Positions 25,341-33,883 of a stretch of DNA of 34,607 nucleotides are shown here, one piece after another. Origin of the DNA: Planctomycetaceae bacterium (lineage in GTDB: Bacteria > Planctomycetota > Planctomycetia > Pirellulales > Pirellulaceae); NCBI GenBank assembly GCA_002862205.1, contig PKCN01000286.1:1-34607 (forward strand), read 5' to 3'. A program made the position numbers and the translations under genes. The notes under the pieces were generated by a model. That model worked only from the letters and a program-made list of their open reading frames with translations. It did no database searches and was not told the origin of the DNA. Position 1 is the stretch's first letter, and the number at the start of each line of letters is the position of its first letter.

Positions 25341-27602
25341 CTAGTGGTTGAACAGAAACTCTTTGGTATTGATCAATGCCCAAATCAGATCTTCAAATTG
25401 TTGGCGGGAAACCTTCGACGCAGCATCAGATCCAGCAGCGTGTTTATTTCCTGCTCTTAGAAACTCAAGTGCTACGTTTGTTTCACTTTCGTTTGGTGCG
25501 CGTGAAAACGCAGCATAGTACAGTTCGGAGACCCGCTCATTCAGCGGCGTTGTGTCATCTGCAAGTTTTTGTGCAGTGCCCCCGGTTACGGATAGTTTTG
25601 ACTTAAGATCGGTGGCATTCATCAAATGCAGGCTCTGAGCCAGACTTGCTGACTGTACCCGCTCACATTCGCAGACACTCAAGCTTTCTGGACGGCCAAA
25701 CACTCTTAGAAATGGTGACGATTTGTTGTAGCTATTGTCAGGTAGCGCGATGGCTTTTGTTCCCAACGGCAGATTGGCAAAGTTTGTCGTGGCGCCGGTA
25801 AGTTCATCGATAGCATCGAGCAGGACTTCGGCCTGCAGTCGGCGGGGATAGAATCGCGAATAATTCTGCCGGTCAACGAGATTGCCGTCGGCAGGGATCG
25901 CTTTGAGTTGATAAGCGCGAGAATTAGTGATGGCACGAATCAGTTCTTTCAAATCGAAACCACTGGAGAGAAAATGATCCTCCAGGGCAGCCAGCAATGC
26001 TGGGTTGGTGGGAGGGTTTGTGTCGCGGATATCGTCTTCAGGCTCAATGAGCCCACGTTTGAAAAAATGTTTCCAATATCTGTTCACCAGGGCTTTGGCA
26101 AAGAATGGGTTGTTCTTATCACTGAGCCATTGGGATAGCGTCAGTCTTGGATCGTCGTCAGGTGCGATGTTCCCCACCAGATCTCCTAACGCTGCCGGAG
26201 GGATCATTTTTCCCGTCTTGATATTCTTGGCTTCTGCTGTTCCGCGATTGTGAAAGATGAGGTCTTCGCCTTGGATGCCTGTCGGTTTTCTTCCCACGCG
26301 TGTAAAGAAGGCCGATAGCCCGTAATAATCATCCTGACTCCAACGCTCAAATGGATGGTGGTGACACTGCGCGCACTGCATTCTCACACCAAGAAAGAGT
26401 TGTGCCACATCCTCCATCTGCTGTTTGGGTTCCTTCACTCGCTTGTACCAGGCAACAGCAGGATTCGCGATCACGGTACCAGTAGCAGCCAATAACTCCT
26501 TGACCAACTGATCGTAAGGCACGTTGGCAAGCAGACTGTCCCGGACCCAGGCGTGGAAGGCAAAGTTTGACGTGATGTCACTGGCATCATCACGCCTGTT
26601 TTTCAGCAGTGCAGTCCATTTGTTGGCGAAGTAGTCCGCGTAGCTGGGACTACGTAACAAACGGTCAATCCATTTCGCACGCTTCTGCGGATCATCATCA
26701 TGTAAAAAAACCTTTGCTTCTTCCCCACTGGGCAAGCGACCTGCGATATCAAGCGTCACCCGTCGCAGAAATGTTGCATCATTGCAGAGCTCTGAACTGG
26801 GGACACCAATCTGCTTTAGATTGCTGAAAACATGATCATCAATGAAGTTGTACGATGTCGGTGCTTCGAAATCAGCTCCCAAAGGAATCGCTGCATTGAA
26901 GATGCTGACCAACCCTTGGTACCTGACCATCACGCCGACACGTCCGGGCACATTGAACGCAGTCACCAAGCCGCCCGCGGTCACGGTAGCCATGCCTGAA
27001 TCATTGGTTTCGAACAGGGCCAGGCTGGTAACATCGCGCGTACTGCCATCCTTATAGTGTGCAATCGCGCTGAGCTGCTGTGTGGTTCCCGCTTCCAGAC
27101 GGTGCTCACCGGGCACCACTCGTAAAGCTTGTAGCTGGACAGACGTGTCACCACGGGGAGTCCCTTGGGCAATCCAGCGTTTCAATACGCGGTAACCCGT
27201 TGAATCTGGCGGTAATGGGATACCACCCCGGTGCGGTGTCCTGCCTGACACTTTTCGCAACAGCAGACTTTGCTCTGGGGCCGCAGGAAATAAACGGCGC
27301 CCTCTGCCTTCCAGCACCAGATGGTCATAATCTTCAAGTGGCTCAAAACCGAGCAACGACAGCTGAAAGCCATTTTGCCCGCCACCAGCCTTCGCATGGC
27401 AAACACCGGAGTTGCAGCCTGCCTTGGTCAAGACAGGAACAACGTCATTGACGAAGCTGACCGGGGAGTCCTCGCTGACCGGGGAAGCCTCTGCTCCGCT
27501 TGCAGTTCCCACGGTTCCGCCCACACATGCCCCCACATAGATACACCACCAAGCAAGCGTTAACGCTGCATGCGCGAATCGTCTACGATCTTGATGGACC
27601 AT
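25341..27602 (-). CDS. DUF1549/DUF1553 cytochrome with Big2-type domain
   Basis: This encodes 753 residues with an N-terminal signal segment (about residues 10-37). The first haem-like motif, GCNSGVCHAKAGGGQNGF, has C63 and C68-H69, i.e. four residues between the cysteines instead of the usual two. A bacterial Ig-like Big2 domain spans about 160-240 (RLEAGTTQQLSAIAHYKDGS, DSGMATVTAGGLVTAF). DUF1549 follows at about 253-435 (FLRRVTLDIAGRLPSGEEAK) and contains a second motif, CAQCH (410-414), in MQCAQCHHHPFERW. DUF1553 fills about 485-735 (ALVNRYWKHFFKRGLIEPED, NSRAYQLKAIP, LSVCECERVQSASLAQSLHL, ALINTKEFLFNH). These proteins are exported and are thought to be redox proteins of polymer breakdown, but this is unproven. 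It is the first gene of a three-gene operon; no clear Shine-Dalgarno precedes the ATG. Confidence 0.92.
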   Translation of the reverse strand: MVHQDRRRFAHAALTLAWWCIYVGACVGGTVGTASGAEASPVSEDSPVSFVNDVVPVLTKAGCNSGVCHAKAGGGQNGFQLSLLGFEPLEDYDHLVLEGRGRRLFPAAPEQSLLLRKVSGRTPHRGGIPLPPDSTGYRVLKRWIAQGTPRGDTSVQLQALRVVPGEHRLEAGTTQQLSAIAHYKDGSTRDVTSLALFETNDSGMATVTAGGLVTAFNVPGRVGVMVRYQGLVSIFNAAIPLGADFEAPTSYNFIDDHVFSNLKQIGVPSSELCNDATFLRRVTLDIAGRLPSGEEAKVFLHDDDPQKRAKWIDRLLRSPSYADYFANKWTALLKNRRDDASDITSNFAFHAWVRDSLLANVPYDQLVKELLAATGTVIANPAVAWYKRVKEPKQQMEDVAQLFLGVRMQCAQCHHHPFERWSQDDYYGLSAFFTRVGRKPTGIQGEDLIFHNRGTAEAKNIKTGKMIPPAALGDLVGNIAPDDDPRLTLSQWLSDKNNPFFAKALVNRYWKHFFKRGLIEPEDDIRDTNPPTNPALLAALEDHFLSSGFDLKELIRAITNSRAYQLKAIPADGNLVDRQNYSRFYPRRLQAEVLLDAIDELTGATTNFANLPLGTKAIALPDNSYNKSSPFLRVFGRPESLSVCECERVQSASLAQSLHLMNATDLKSKLSVTGGTAQKLADDTTPLNERVSELYYAAFSRAPNESETNVALEFLRAGNKHAAGSDAASKVSRQQFEDLIWALINTKEFLFNH

Positions 27603-28243
27603 AAAACGCTTTGGGGGTAGGACATGCCGGTATCTGCATACGGCATGAGGAAAATGTGTGGGGAGGGAGCCTCGGGGTGCTCCTTACAAGGATAATCCAT
27701 GGCTGGGTGAGGGTCCAGCTAGATCCGTCTCAATCGCTGCTGAACATGGATCTCAAATGCGAGTGTTCTGCTTCGATTCCAATTCGCACTTGAATAACGG
27801 CTCAAAACAACATGGTGTCCGAGATGCGGGGGCTTCGCAATGCAGTGCAACCGCCTGCATCTGGGACGGCAGAATCGGCAGCCAATGCACCTGAGAAGCA
27901 AAAACAATCAACTTTAGAGGACCAGTGGACGTGGTATATTTCCAATTGGAGGTTGTTCTCGGGTGGGCCTGATCGATCTTGACGGGCAATTCGGATCGGA
28001 TTCCCGAAGCAGTTCCTACCGACCGCGTCCCGTCATCAATTCTGCCTGATGCTCATGGTCCATGAAGTCAGGCGTCGAAAGTATTCAAGTCAGGGATAGC
28101 TTGCTTCGAAAAACTGTTAATATCGACTGATCACTTCGATGGCGATGGCGATTGATGGCTGCCATTTGTACCCAGAGAATTCCGTCGTCTCCATGCTGAT
28201 CAAAAGCATATCCCACCTTTTGCGTCTTTTCGCAGGACCATAG
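27603..28243. other. Divergent intergenic region, 641 bp
   Basis: This region separates the minus-strand cytochrome operon from the plus-strand DUF6288-like gene and should contain both promoters. A near-perfect palindrome at 27623-27647 is listed separately. No gene or RNA is recognised. Confidence 0.4.
27623..27647. promoter_or_regulatory. Palindrome CATGCCG..TAT-ctgc-ATA..CGGCATG upstream of the cytochrome operon
   Basis: The arms CATGCCG (27623-27629) and CGGCATG (27641-27647) are perfect, and TAT/ATA extends them inward with one unpaired G on the left arm. It lies 21 bases before the ATG at 27602 of the minus-strand operon. That position suits an operator or a 5' leader hairpin. Confidence 0.45.
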
Positions 28244-30754
28244 ATGAAATCGACCTCATTCCTCATCGCTGTGGTTGTCGCAGTCTGGCTTTTCTCGGAT
28301 GCCGCACAGTGCATTGCGCAAACACTGAATCCCCAGCGTGTTTATCCCGTCTTTGCAATGGGAGCCACAGGAGTTCATGTGTCCATTGAGAAGGAGATGA
28401 AAGTGACAGTGAATGGGCTGGAGAAGGAATCTGCCGCGGCAAGTTCGGGCTTGGAAGTTGGCGATGTGGTGACGTCGATTGGTGGACGCAGTTTGGCGGT
28501 AAAAGACCCACGTTTACCTTTGGGCGAAGCGATCAGCGCAGCGGAAGCAGGCGATGGGAAACTGGATGTGACTGTGAAGCGTGAAACGCAGATTTTGGAA
28601 TTCCAATTTCGCGTGCCAGTGTTGGGTCCGTATTCTGATCAATGGCCGGCCCGCTGTTCCAAATCTGCGGCGATCATTGACTCGACGGTGAGATACATCA
28701 TCAAGAGCCAGAAGCCCGACGGTAGTTACCAATTCCAGAATGGCCGTGGAATCCGGGACAACCTGCAGGGCTGCCTTTCAAGCTTATTTCTACTGTCCAC
28801 CGGCAATGATGCTTACCTACCAAATGTGCAGCGACATGCGCAACAACTTGCAAAGCTCGCTGAGTCCAGAAGAAATGCGGGAGGCCACGTGAACTGGCAA
28901 CTGGGCTATCAGGGAATCTTGCTCAGTGAATATTTCCTGCGTACAGGTGACCGCAAGGTGCTGGCTGGTTTACAGGAGCTATGCGACTGGTGCATTGATA
29001 ATCAGGCAGCCGGTGGTTGGGGACACGGCGAAGGGGTCGGGCCTGGTTATGTGCAAAGCGGACTCATGAACCACGCCGGACTACCGATCGTGATCACACT
29101 CATTCTGGCACAGGAGTGCGGGATTGATGTTGATTCAGTAGCCTACGCAGAGGCAGTGAAGTTGATGTATCGCATGGCGGGGCATGGTTGCATTGCCTAC
29201 GGAGATCATCGTAGTGAATTGTGGTGGTCCAATACCAACGGACGTAACGCGATGCTTGCATGCGCTTTTTCGTTACTGAGCCAATACCCACAATATAGCT
29301 CTGCATCCGAACACCTTGCTGTGCTTGTCACGGATTCTTACTTTCAACATGAGTTCGGTCACACCGGGGGCGGGTTTAACGTCATTTGGCGTGGTATCGC
29401 ATCGGTCCACGTTCCCGAAAGCCGACAGATCCACTACCAACGCCAGATGAATACATTGGCGTGGTACTACGACTTGTGCCGTCAACCTGCGGGCGGTTTT
29501 TCCATTCTGCCAACTCCACCCGACAATAGTCGGTATTCAGGTTTGGAATGGGGTACCGGGGCGATTGGATTGACGTACACGGCGCCGCGACGAGCACTGC
29601 GAATCACGGGTGCGCCACGATCGCCGCACAGTGTTTCCGCCGACCCACCGCGGTTTCAATGGGGAAATTCAAATGATTTGACGTTTTTGTCAACGCACGA
29701 CGCCGACGATTTCGGAACCGAATCTGACACGCCTCACCAACTCTATGAGGCTCTTCTTTTGAAGGGCGACGCTCCTCCCTCGATCGAATTATGCAGCAAA
29801 CACCTTCGGCATTACAGCCCATTGGTGCGGACATGGGCCGGCAGGCGACTGGGTGAAATGAATGATCCACAAGCCATCAACGCCTTGCACACAGCCAGCC
29901 TGCATTCTGATGCACGTGTGCGGAGGGCGGCATTTGATGCGATCTCGGGCTATGACAACTGGCGACGTCCAATTCGAGGTCGGCTACCTGCCAAGGTCGT
30001 TTCAGAGCGGTTCCTAAAACAGATTTTAAGCACAATTCAAGATGAGGAATCCGCATGGTGGGAACTGGATGGCGCGTTGTTCGCACTCGGGCAGGCCGAG
30101 CCCAACGATATTCGTCAGGCACTACCCCTCGTTCGCAGATTCATGACGCATGAAGACTGGTATCTGCGTGAAGCAGCATTCTGGGCAATCGTCGGTCTGC
30201 ATGCTGATATCAGTGGTGAAGAATTCGACCTTCTGACCAAGATGTATGAACAATCAAGAAACGTTTTCGAGCGGGCATCCTTTGACTCAGGATTCCAGAT
30301 GATCCTCAAAAGCGATAAGGCGGCGTTGGATCGTGCAACACTGGCCAACTCCGCAAAACGATTCGGTAAAACAACCCATCACCCCAAAGTAATGCTCGGT
30401 TATGGTGTGGGAGGAATACACGAAGCTACCCATCGCACCATGATGGTCCTGAAGCATTTTGATTCTGAAATCTATCCACTCATGATCGATGACTTTGCGT
30501 TGTATCTCAAAAACTGGGAGCCGTATTACCAACACAGCATTTGGCTGATCAAGGGAAGCAAATGGCAACCTGGAATTCTGGAAATTCTCAAGGATCTGGG
30601 CCCCGAGGGTCAGCCCATTGCCAACCAGCTTGACAGAATCACGCGCGGGTACGAGCAGTTTCAAACCAGCCGGATTCCCAATGATGCAAAAACATTGCGG
30701 AGCCAAATGATCACTGCAGTGCAGCAGTGGAAGGCGAAACAATCGGCGAAGTGA
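28244..30754 (+). CDS. Exported PDZ / helical toroid / HEAT protein (DUF6288-like)
   Basis: This encodes 836 residues with a signal peptide (MKSTSFLIAVVVAVWLFSDA, cleavage near CIAQ). Residues about 30-125 form a PDZ-like domain (VNGLEKESAAASSGLEVGDV, SIGGRSL, DVTVKRETQILEFQFRVPVL). Residues about 145-480 look like an alpha/alpha toroid (TVRYIIKSQKPDGSYQFQNG, GGHVNWQLGYQGILLSEYFL, AAGGWGHGEGVGPGYVQSGL, WWSNTNGRNAMLACAFSLLS), the arrangement seen in DUF6288 proteins. Residues about 530-800 hold HEAT-like helices (SLHSDARVRRAAFDAISGY). Toroid folds with G-W-G-H motifs are used by polysaccharide lyases and prenyl or terpene enzymes, but no catalytic set can be named. It is preceded and followed by long intergenic regions and seems monocistronic. 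Confidence 0.8.
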   Translation: MKSTSFLIAVVVAVWLFSDAAQCIAQTLNPQRVYPVFAMGATGVHVSIEKEMKVTVNGLEKESAAASSGLEVGDVVTSIGGRSLAVKDPRLPLGEAISAAEAGDGKLDVTVKRETQILEFQFRVPVLGPYSDQWPARCSKSAAIIDSTVRYIIKSQKPDGSYQFQNGRGIRDNLQGCLSSLFLLSTGNDAYLPNVQRHAQQLAKLAESRRNAGGHVNWQLGYQGILLSEYFLRTGDRKVLAGLQELCDWCIDNQAAGGWGHGEGVGPGYVQSGLMNHAGLPIVITLILAQECGIDVDSVAYAEAVKLMYRMAGHGCIAYGDHRSELWWSNTNGRNAMLACAFSLLSQYPQYSSASEHLAVLVTDSYFQHEFGHTGGGFNVIWRGIASVHVPESRQIHYQRQMNTLAWYYDLCRQPAGGFSILPTPPDNSRYSGLEWGTGAIGLTYTAPRRALRITGAPRSPHSVSADPPRFQWGNSNDLTFLSTHDADDFGTESDTPHQLYEALLLKGDAPPSIELCSKHLRHYSPLVRTWAGRRLGEMNDPQAINALHTASLHSDARVRRAAFDAISGYDNWRRPIRGRLPAKVVSERFLKQILSTIQDEESAWWELDGALFALGQAEPNDIRQALPLVRRFMTHEDWYLREAAFWAIVGLHADISGEEFDLLTKMYEQSRNVFERASFDSGFQMILKSDKAALDRATLANSAKRFGKTTHHPKVMLGYGVGGIHEATHRTMMVLKHFDSEIYPLMIDDFALYLKNWEPYYQHSIWLIKGSKWQPGILEILKDLGPEGQPIANQLDRITRGYEQFQTSRIPNDAKTLRSQMITAVQQWKAKQSAK

Positions 30755-30990
30755 TGCCTTGGATTGCTGATCCGTAACGCATGGATAATCTCGCGCGGAG
30801 CATTCTTCGTTTCGCACTTTATGTTCTCTGCAGACACCACCGAACTGGTGTGCGCTGCGTTTGCTTGCACTTGCATTGCAGGTTGCCAGGATCGAGTTCT
30901 GGGGGTCCCTGGAAGTCAGATCATTCAGAGATAAATGAGACTCCCGTCCCATATCTAGACCAAATTGTGGGGGAATCAGGGTGCTGACGC

Positions 30991-31079
30991 TTCCTGAGGG
31001 GAGCGGAATGTACTTGATTGTGTTACCTGAGGAGTCGTTTCACTGATTCCGAGCGGCGGGCCTCAGGAACGGGTTTTTT
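30991..31079 (+). promoter_or_regulatory. Competing inverted repeats followed by a T6 tract
   Basis: TTCCTGAGG (30991-30999) is a perfect nine-base inverse of CCTCAGGAA (31061-31069). CCTGAGG at 31026-31032 can pair with the same right arm, so two exclusive hairpins are possible. T6 occurs at 31074-31079. It may terminate the upstream gene or act as an attenuator-like leader for the downstream operon. Confidence 0.35.
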
Positions 31080-31318
31080 GGCGAGAATAACGGGTTGAAA
31101 CGCCGTTCGCGGTGATGAAGTTTGGGTCAGCCCTGCGACTTTTCCACGCGGCTTCGGCTCGAGGTGCATGGAGGAGCATGGGGGTGCAGGTCGGCCGATT
31201 GCGTTTTGGCGCAGCGTTTGCTCCCTAGCTAGTCAACGCAACACGGTCGCGGTTTCGACAACCTGTTGTTTTGGTCCGCCAGAAATTCGAGTCCCGCGAA
31301 CTCGTTCATTCTCGACTC

Positions 31319-31323
31319 AGGAG
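31319..31323 (+). promoter_or_regulatory. Ribosome binding site AGGAG for the di-iron protein
   Basis: AGGAG lies ten bases before the ATG at 31334. It supports that start over an in-frame TTG at 31271. Confidence 0.55.
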
Positions 31324-31333
31324 TCCGCCGCGC

Positions 31334-32080
31334 ATGTTGATCCACCAACCCAAGAATATTGATAGCTTACAGAACCGCGCCCGCCAGCACAGGGCTATTA
31401 ACCACCCCTATCTGAAAGCTTTGGCCGCCGGTGACTTGCCGGATCCGCGACAGGCGATTGTTGACTTCGCCGTTCAATATCAGGGGTACACAAGTTGGTT
31501 CCCCAAGTATCTCAATTGCGTGATGAGTAAATTGGACAGTGAACAGCACCGCGCCTATTTTCAAGAAAATCTGGATGAGGAAAGTGGACATCTCGATGCA
31601 GAAACGATCCGGGATCTCAAAGCCATGGGGATTGAAGAGGAGTGGGTACAAGGAGTACCGCACCCGATTCTATTTCGTCGGTTTCAATTAGCTGTTGGTA
31701 TTGATGCCCGATTGCAACCATTGTTCCCCGGGGCGATTCGATGGCGGAAGAATTTTCTTGCAATGCTTCAGCAGGCAACGCCAGCCGAGGCGATTGGTGC
31801 GATGGGACTGGGCACTGAATCAATGGTCAAATATATCTATCGGCCGATTACAGAAGCAATCAGAAAGTTCACCAAAGTGAGCCAACGCGATTATGTCTTC
31901 TTTGAGCTTCATTCTGAGGTTGATGACGAGCACGCCGAACTGATGATGCGCGTCGCTGATGAATTGGCACACGGCGATGCGGAGAAAATTGAAGAGATAC
32001 AGCGGGGAATGGAGTCGGCCCTTGATCTACGAGCATTGTTTTGGGATCAGCTTTACGCTCGTGCAAAGGAAGTGAAATGA
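31334..32080 (+). CDS. Haem-oxygenase-like di-iron protein (HDO/PqqC-TENA superfamily)
   Basis: This encodes 248 residues with no signal peptide, so it is cytosolic. The all-helical sequence matches the iron-containing PqqC/TENA/haem-oxygenase-like fold: FAVQYQGYTSWFPKYLNCVM, ENLDEESGHLDAE, GLGTESMVKYIYRPI and ELHSEVDDEHAELM. Likely ligands are E82 or E83 and H86, E162, and the HxxxDxxH set H193-D197-H200, the spacing seen in haem-oxygenase-like di-iron oxidases such as CADD and SznF. Members of this family oxidise amines, fatty acids or amino acids with oxygen, often cutting C-C or C-N bonds. Which of these this protein does cannot be read from the sequence. Its stop overlaps the methyltransferase start (ATGA), so it is co-translated with it. 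It is the first gene of a three-gene operon. Confidence 0.85.
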   Translation: MLIHQPKNIDSLQNRARQHRAINHPYLKALAAGDLPDPRQAIVDFAVQYQGYTSWFPKYLNCVMSKLDSEQHRAYFQENLDEESGHLDAETIRDLKAMGIEEEWVQGVPHPILFRRFQLAVGIDARLQPLFPGAIRWRKNFLAMLQQATPAEAIGAMGLGTESMVKYIYRPITEAIRKFTKVSQRDYVFFELHSEVDDEHAELMMRVADELAHGDAEKIEEIQRGMESALDLRALFWDQLYARAKEVK

Positions 32081-32838
32081 CCACTGCCGAATCAACCCGT
32101 GAAATTTATAATGATCAGGCCGAAAAATGGCAGCGCGATCGACCCACTCTTTTGTCTGATTTCTCGGCAAGACCTTTCCTGCTGGAATTGTGTGATCCAA
32201 TTCAAGGCAAGAGATGCTTGGACCTGGGTTGTGGTGAAGGATATGTGGCAAGAGAACTCATGAAGCGAGGTGCAGCAAGCACGCTTGGCGTCGATATCTC
32301 TGAAAAGATGATTGAGTGCGCAAACCGCCAGCAGCAATCGGCACTCCAGGAAGGCCTTGAATATCGTGAATGCGACTTACGGAACGGTGCGGAAGACATC
32401 GGCAATTCTTATGATCTCGTTGTAGCGGTGTTTCTTTTCAATTACATGAGCATCGAGGAGATGCACCGCACCATGCGTCTGGCGCATGAAAAACTCACTT
32501 CGACGGGGCGTCTCATCTTCTCCGTTCCCCATCCGTCGCTTCCTTTCCTCAAACGCGACAAGTTTCCGTTCTACTTCGCTCCATCCGGGGGTTATTTCAG
32601 TGGACGCGACCAATGTTTCCCGGGCGAGATCTGGAGATTGGATCGAACCCCAGTAAAAGTACAGTGCGTTCATAAGACATTCGAAGATTACTTTCAGGGA
32701 CTCAAAGCGGCGGGTTTCGAGACGATGCCGAATGTTCACGAGCTCAAAATAAATCAGGCCCACGTCGATCTCGACGCCGAGTTTTTTGAGCCACTACGTG
32801 ATTTACCACTGCATCTTGCCATCGAGGTAACAAAATAA
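32077..32838 (+). CDS. Class I SAM-dependent methyltransferase
   Basis: This encodes 253 residues from the ATG at 32077, which overlaps the preceding stop by four bases. The Rossmann methyltransferase motifs are clear: motif I CLDLGCGEGYVARELM (about residues 47-62), GVDISEKMIECA (71-82) for the SAM ribose contact, YRECDL for the adenine pocket, YDLVVAVFLFNYMS for motif IV, and a post-methyl-transfer block GRLIFSVPHPSLPFLKRDKF. The C-terminal region (GGYFSGRDQCF, TFEDYFQGLKAAGF) is the family's usual lid and helix. It is a small-molecule type; the acceptor is unknown. The gene lies between two oxygen-dependent iron enzymes, so it may methylate their substrate or product. The stop TAA shares one base with the next ATG. 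Confidence 0.9.
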   Translation: MTTAESTREIYNDQAEKWQRDRPTLLSDFSARPFLLELCDPIQGKRCLDLGCGEGYVARELMKRGAASTLGVDISEKMIECANRQQQSALQEGLEYRECDLRNGAEDIGNSYDLVVAVFLFNYMSIEEMHRTMRLAHEKLTSTGRLIFSVPHPSLPFLKRDKFPFYFAPSGGYFSGRDQCFPGEIWRLDRTPVKVQCVHKTFEDYFQGLKAAGFETMPNVHELKINQAHVDLDAEFFEPLRDLPLHLAIEVTK

Positions 32839-33854
32839 TGTCCACATCACAACTTGAACCACGTCTGTCAGGAGCATGGCGTTCGCATGTTCCAACCGCC
32901 AGTGAATCCAGCTTGCGAATCCCTGACGAAATTGTTCACGCCTGCCTTGACTTCGTCTCGTGTGAGCCTGAAACGTTTGGAAGTGGCGAGAAGGTATTAC
33001 GATGGACATTGGCATTGAAACAAAGAATGCTCGCCACTCCGGGATTTGTTTGTCTTAAAGTTGGTGATGCCGGATATACAAACAATGATTTAAGGAAAGT
33101 GTATTCTGCAGTGTCGCGATCGTTCGGGGATTTGAACACACGATACGGGGAATTCTTTGACGTCAAGGATCGAGGACTTGATCATACAAAGGAAGCGATT
33201 CCGGTGTCGAAGACTCGTGCGTCGACGGGTTTTCACACGGACAGTTCTGCGGCGAACTACTGCCCCGAGATCGTTGGATTGCTGTGCCTGCAACCAGCGC
33301 AATCCGGCGGCGAGTCACTGCTTGCCAATGCCGTGAATCTGTATTCCTGGCTCGCTGAAAACCATCCGATGAGCCTGAAGGTGCTGTCGCGACCAATCAA
33401 GCGAGACGTGATCACGCCGGGAACAAAGCAAGACGTGGAAGCAATTCAAAGCAATTCCTTTCCGATTTTTACTCGAACACAGTCCACCGTTCAATTCCGC
33501 TACATGCGGTACTGGATTGAGACGGCCTACAAGAAACTCGCACAACCCCTACCAGGTGGACTTCGTAAGGCGATGAATCTCATCGACAGTTACTTGATGG
33601 ACCCGGCAAACACGTATTCACGCATGCTGCTGCGAGGTGAAATGCTATTTGTGAACAATTGCCATCTGTGTCACTCACGGACTGCGTTCACGGATTCTTT
33701 GGTTCCGGGACAAAAACGGGTGCTGGTTCGAACGTGGATTGATCGCATGCACGCCACCCCTGCACGTACGGATCTGAGTTGCAGTTCTACCCATGATTCC
33801 ATCAGCCGAGATGGTGTGTTGGATAGTGCGTTTGATCCAGCACTTGCCTCCTGA
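32838..33854 (+). CDS. TauD/TfdA-type Fe(II)/2-oxoglutarate dioxygenase
   Basis: This encodes 338 residues with no signal peptide. The facial triad is visible: GFHTDSSA supplies H133 and D135, and NNCHLCHSRTAF supplies the distal histidine (H279). R298 in VLVRTW is the likely 2-oxoglutarate carboxylate contact. LLCLQPAQSGGESLLANAVN is typical of the TauD/TfdA core. Family members hydroxylate, desaturate, halogenate or cleave small molecules. The aspartate in the HxD motif indicates hydroxylation-type rather than halogenase chemistry. The substrate is unknown. The start shares one base with the methyltransferase stop (TAATG), and a hairpin begins five bases after its own stop. The C-terminal tail (about 310-338) is Ser/Thr/Asp-rich and looks disordered. 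Confidence 0.9.
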   Translation: MSTSQLEPRLSGAWRSHVPTASESSLRIPDEIVHACLDFVSCEPETFGSGEKVLRWTLALKQRMLATPGFVCLKVGDAGYTNNDLRKVYSAVSRSFGDLNTRYGEFFDVKDRGLDHTKEAIPVSKTRASTGFHTDSSAANYCPEIVGLLCLQPAQSGGESLLANAVNLYSWLAENHPMSLKVLSRPIKRDVITPGTKQDVEAIQSNSFPIFTRTQSTVQFRYMRYWIETAYKKLAQPLPGGLRKAMNLIDSYLMDPANTYSRMLLRGEMLFVNNCHLCHSRTAFTDSLVPGQKRVLVRTWIDRMHATPARTDLSCSSTHDSISRDGVLDSAFDPALAS

Positions 33855-33858
33855 GTTT

Positions 33859-33883
33859 GTTCGCGGCGGCAGCCGTCACGAAC
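33859..33883 (+). promoter_or_regulatory. Hairpin just after the dioxygenase gene
   Basis: GTTCG-CGGC pairs with GCCG and CGAAC around a GGCA loop, with a three-base bulge (TCA). It starts five bases after the operon's stop. No T-tract follows, so it is more likely an mRNA 3' structure than a standard intrinsic terminator. Confidence 0.4.

Larger units (their letters stand above)
30755..31333. other. Intergenic region and leader of the di-iron/methyltransferase/dioxygenase operon, 579 bp
   Basis: No gene is supported. A set of CCTGAGG/CCTCAGG arms followed by T6 lies at 30991-31079 and is listed separately. About 255 bp remain between that T-tract and the ATG at 31334, containing a CTAGCTAG palindrome near 31228. 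Confidence 0.4.

Noticed and set aside
30287-30952. Minus-strand open frame (221 codons) overlapping the DUF6288-like gene end
   Set aside because: It mostly mirrors a confident plus-strand gene and has no recognisable domain or ribosome binding site.
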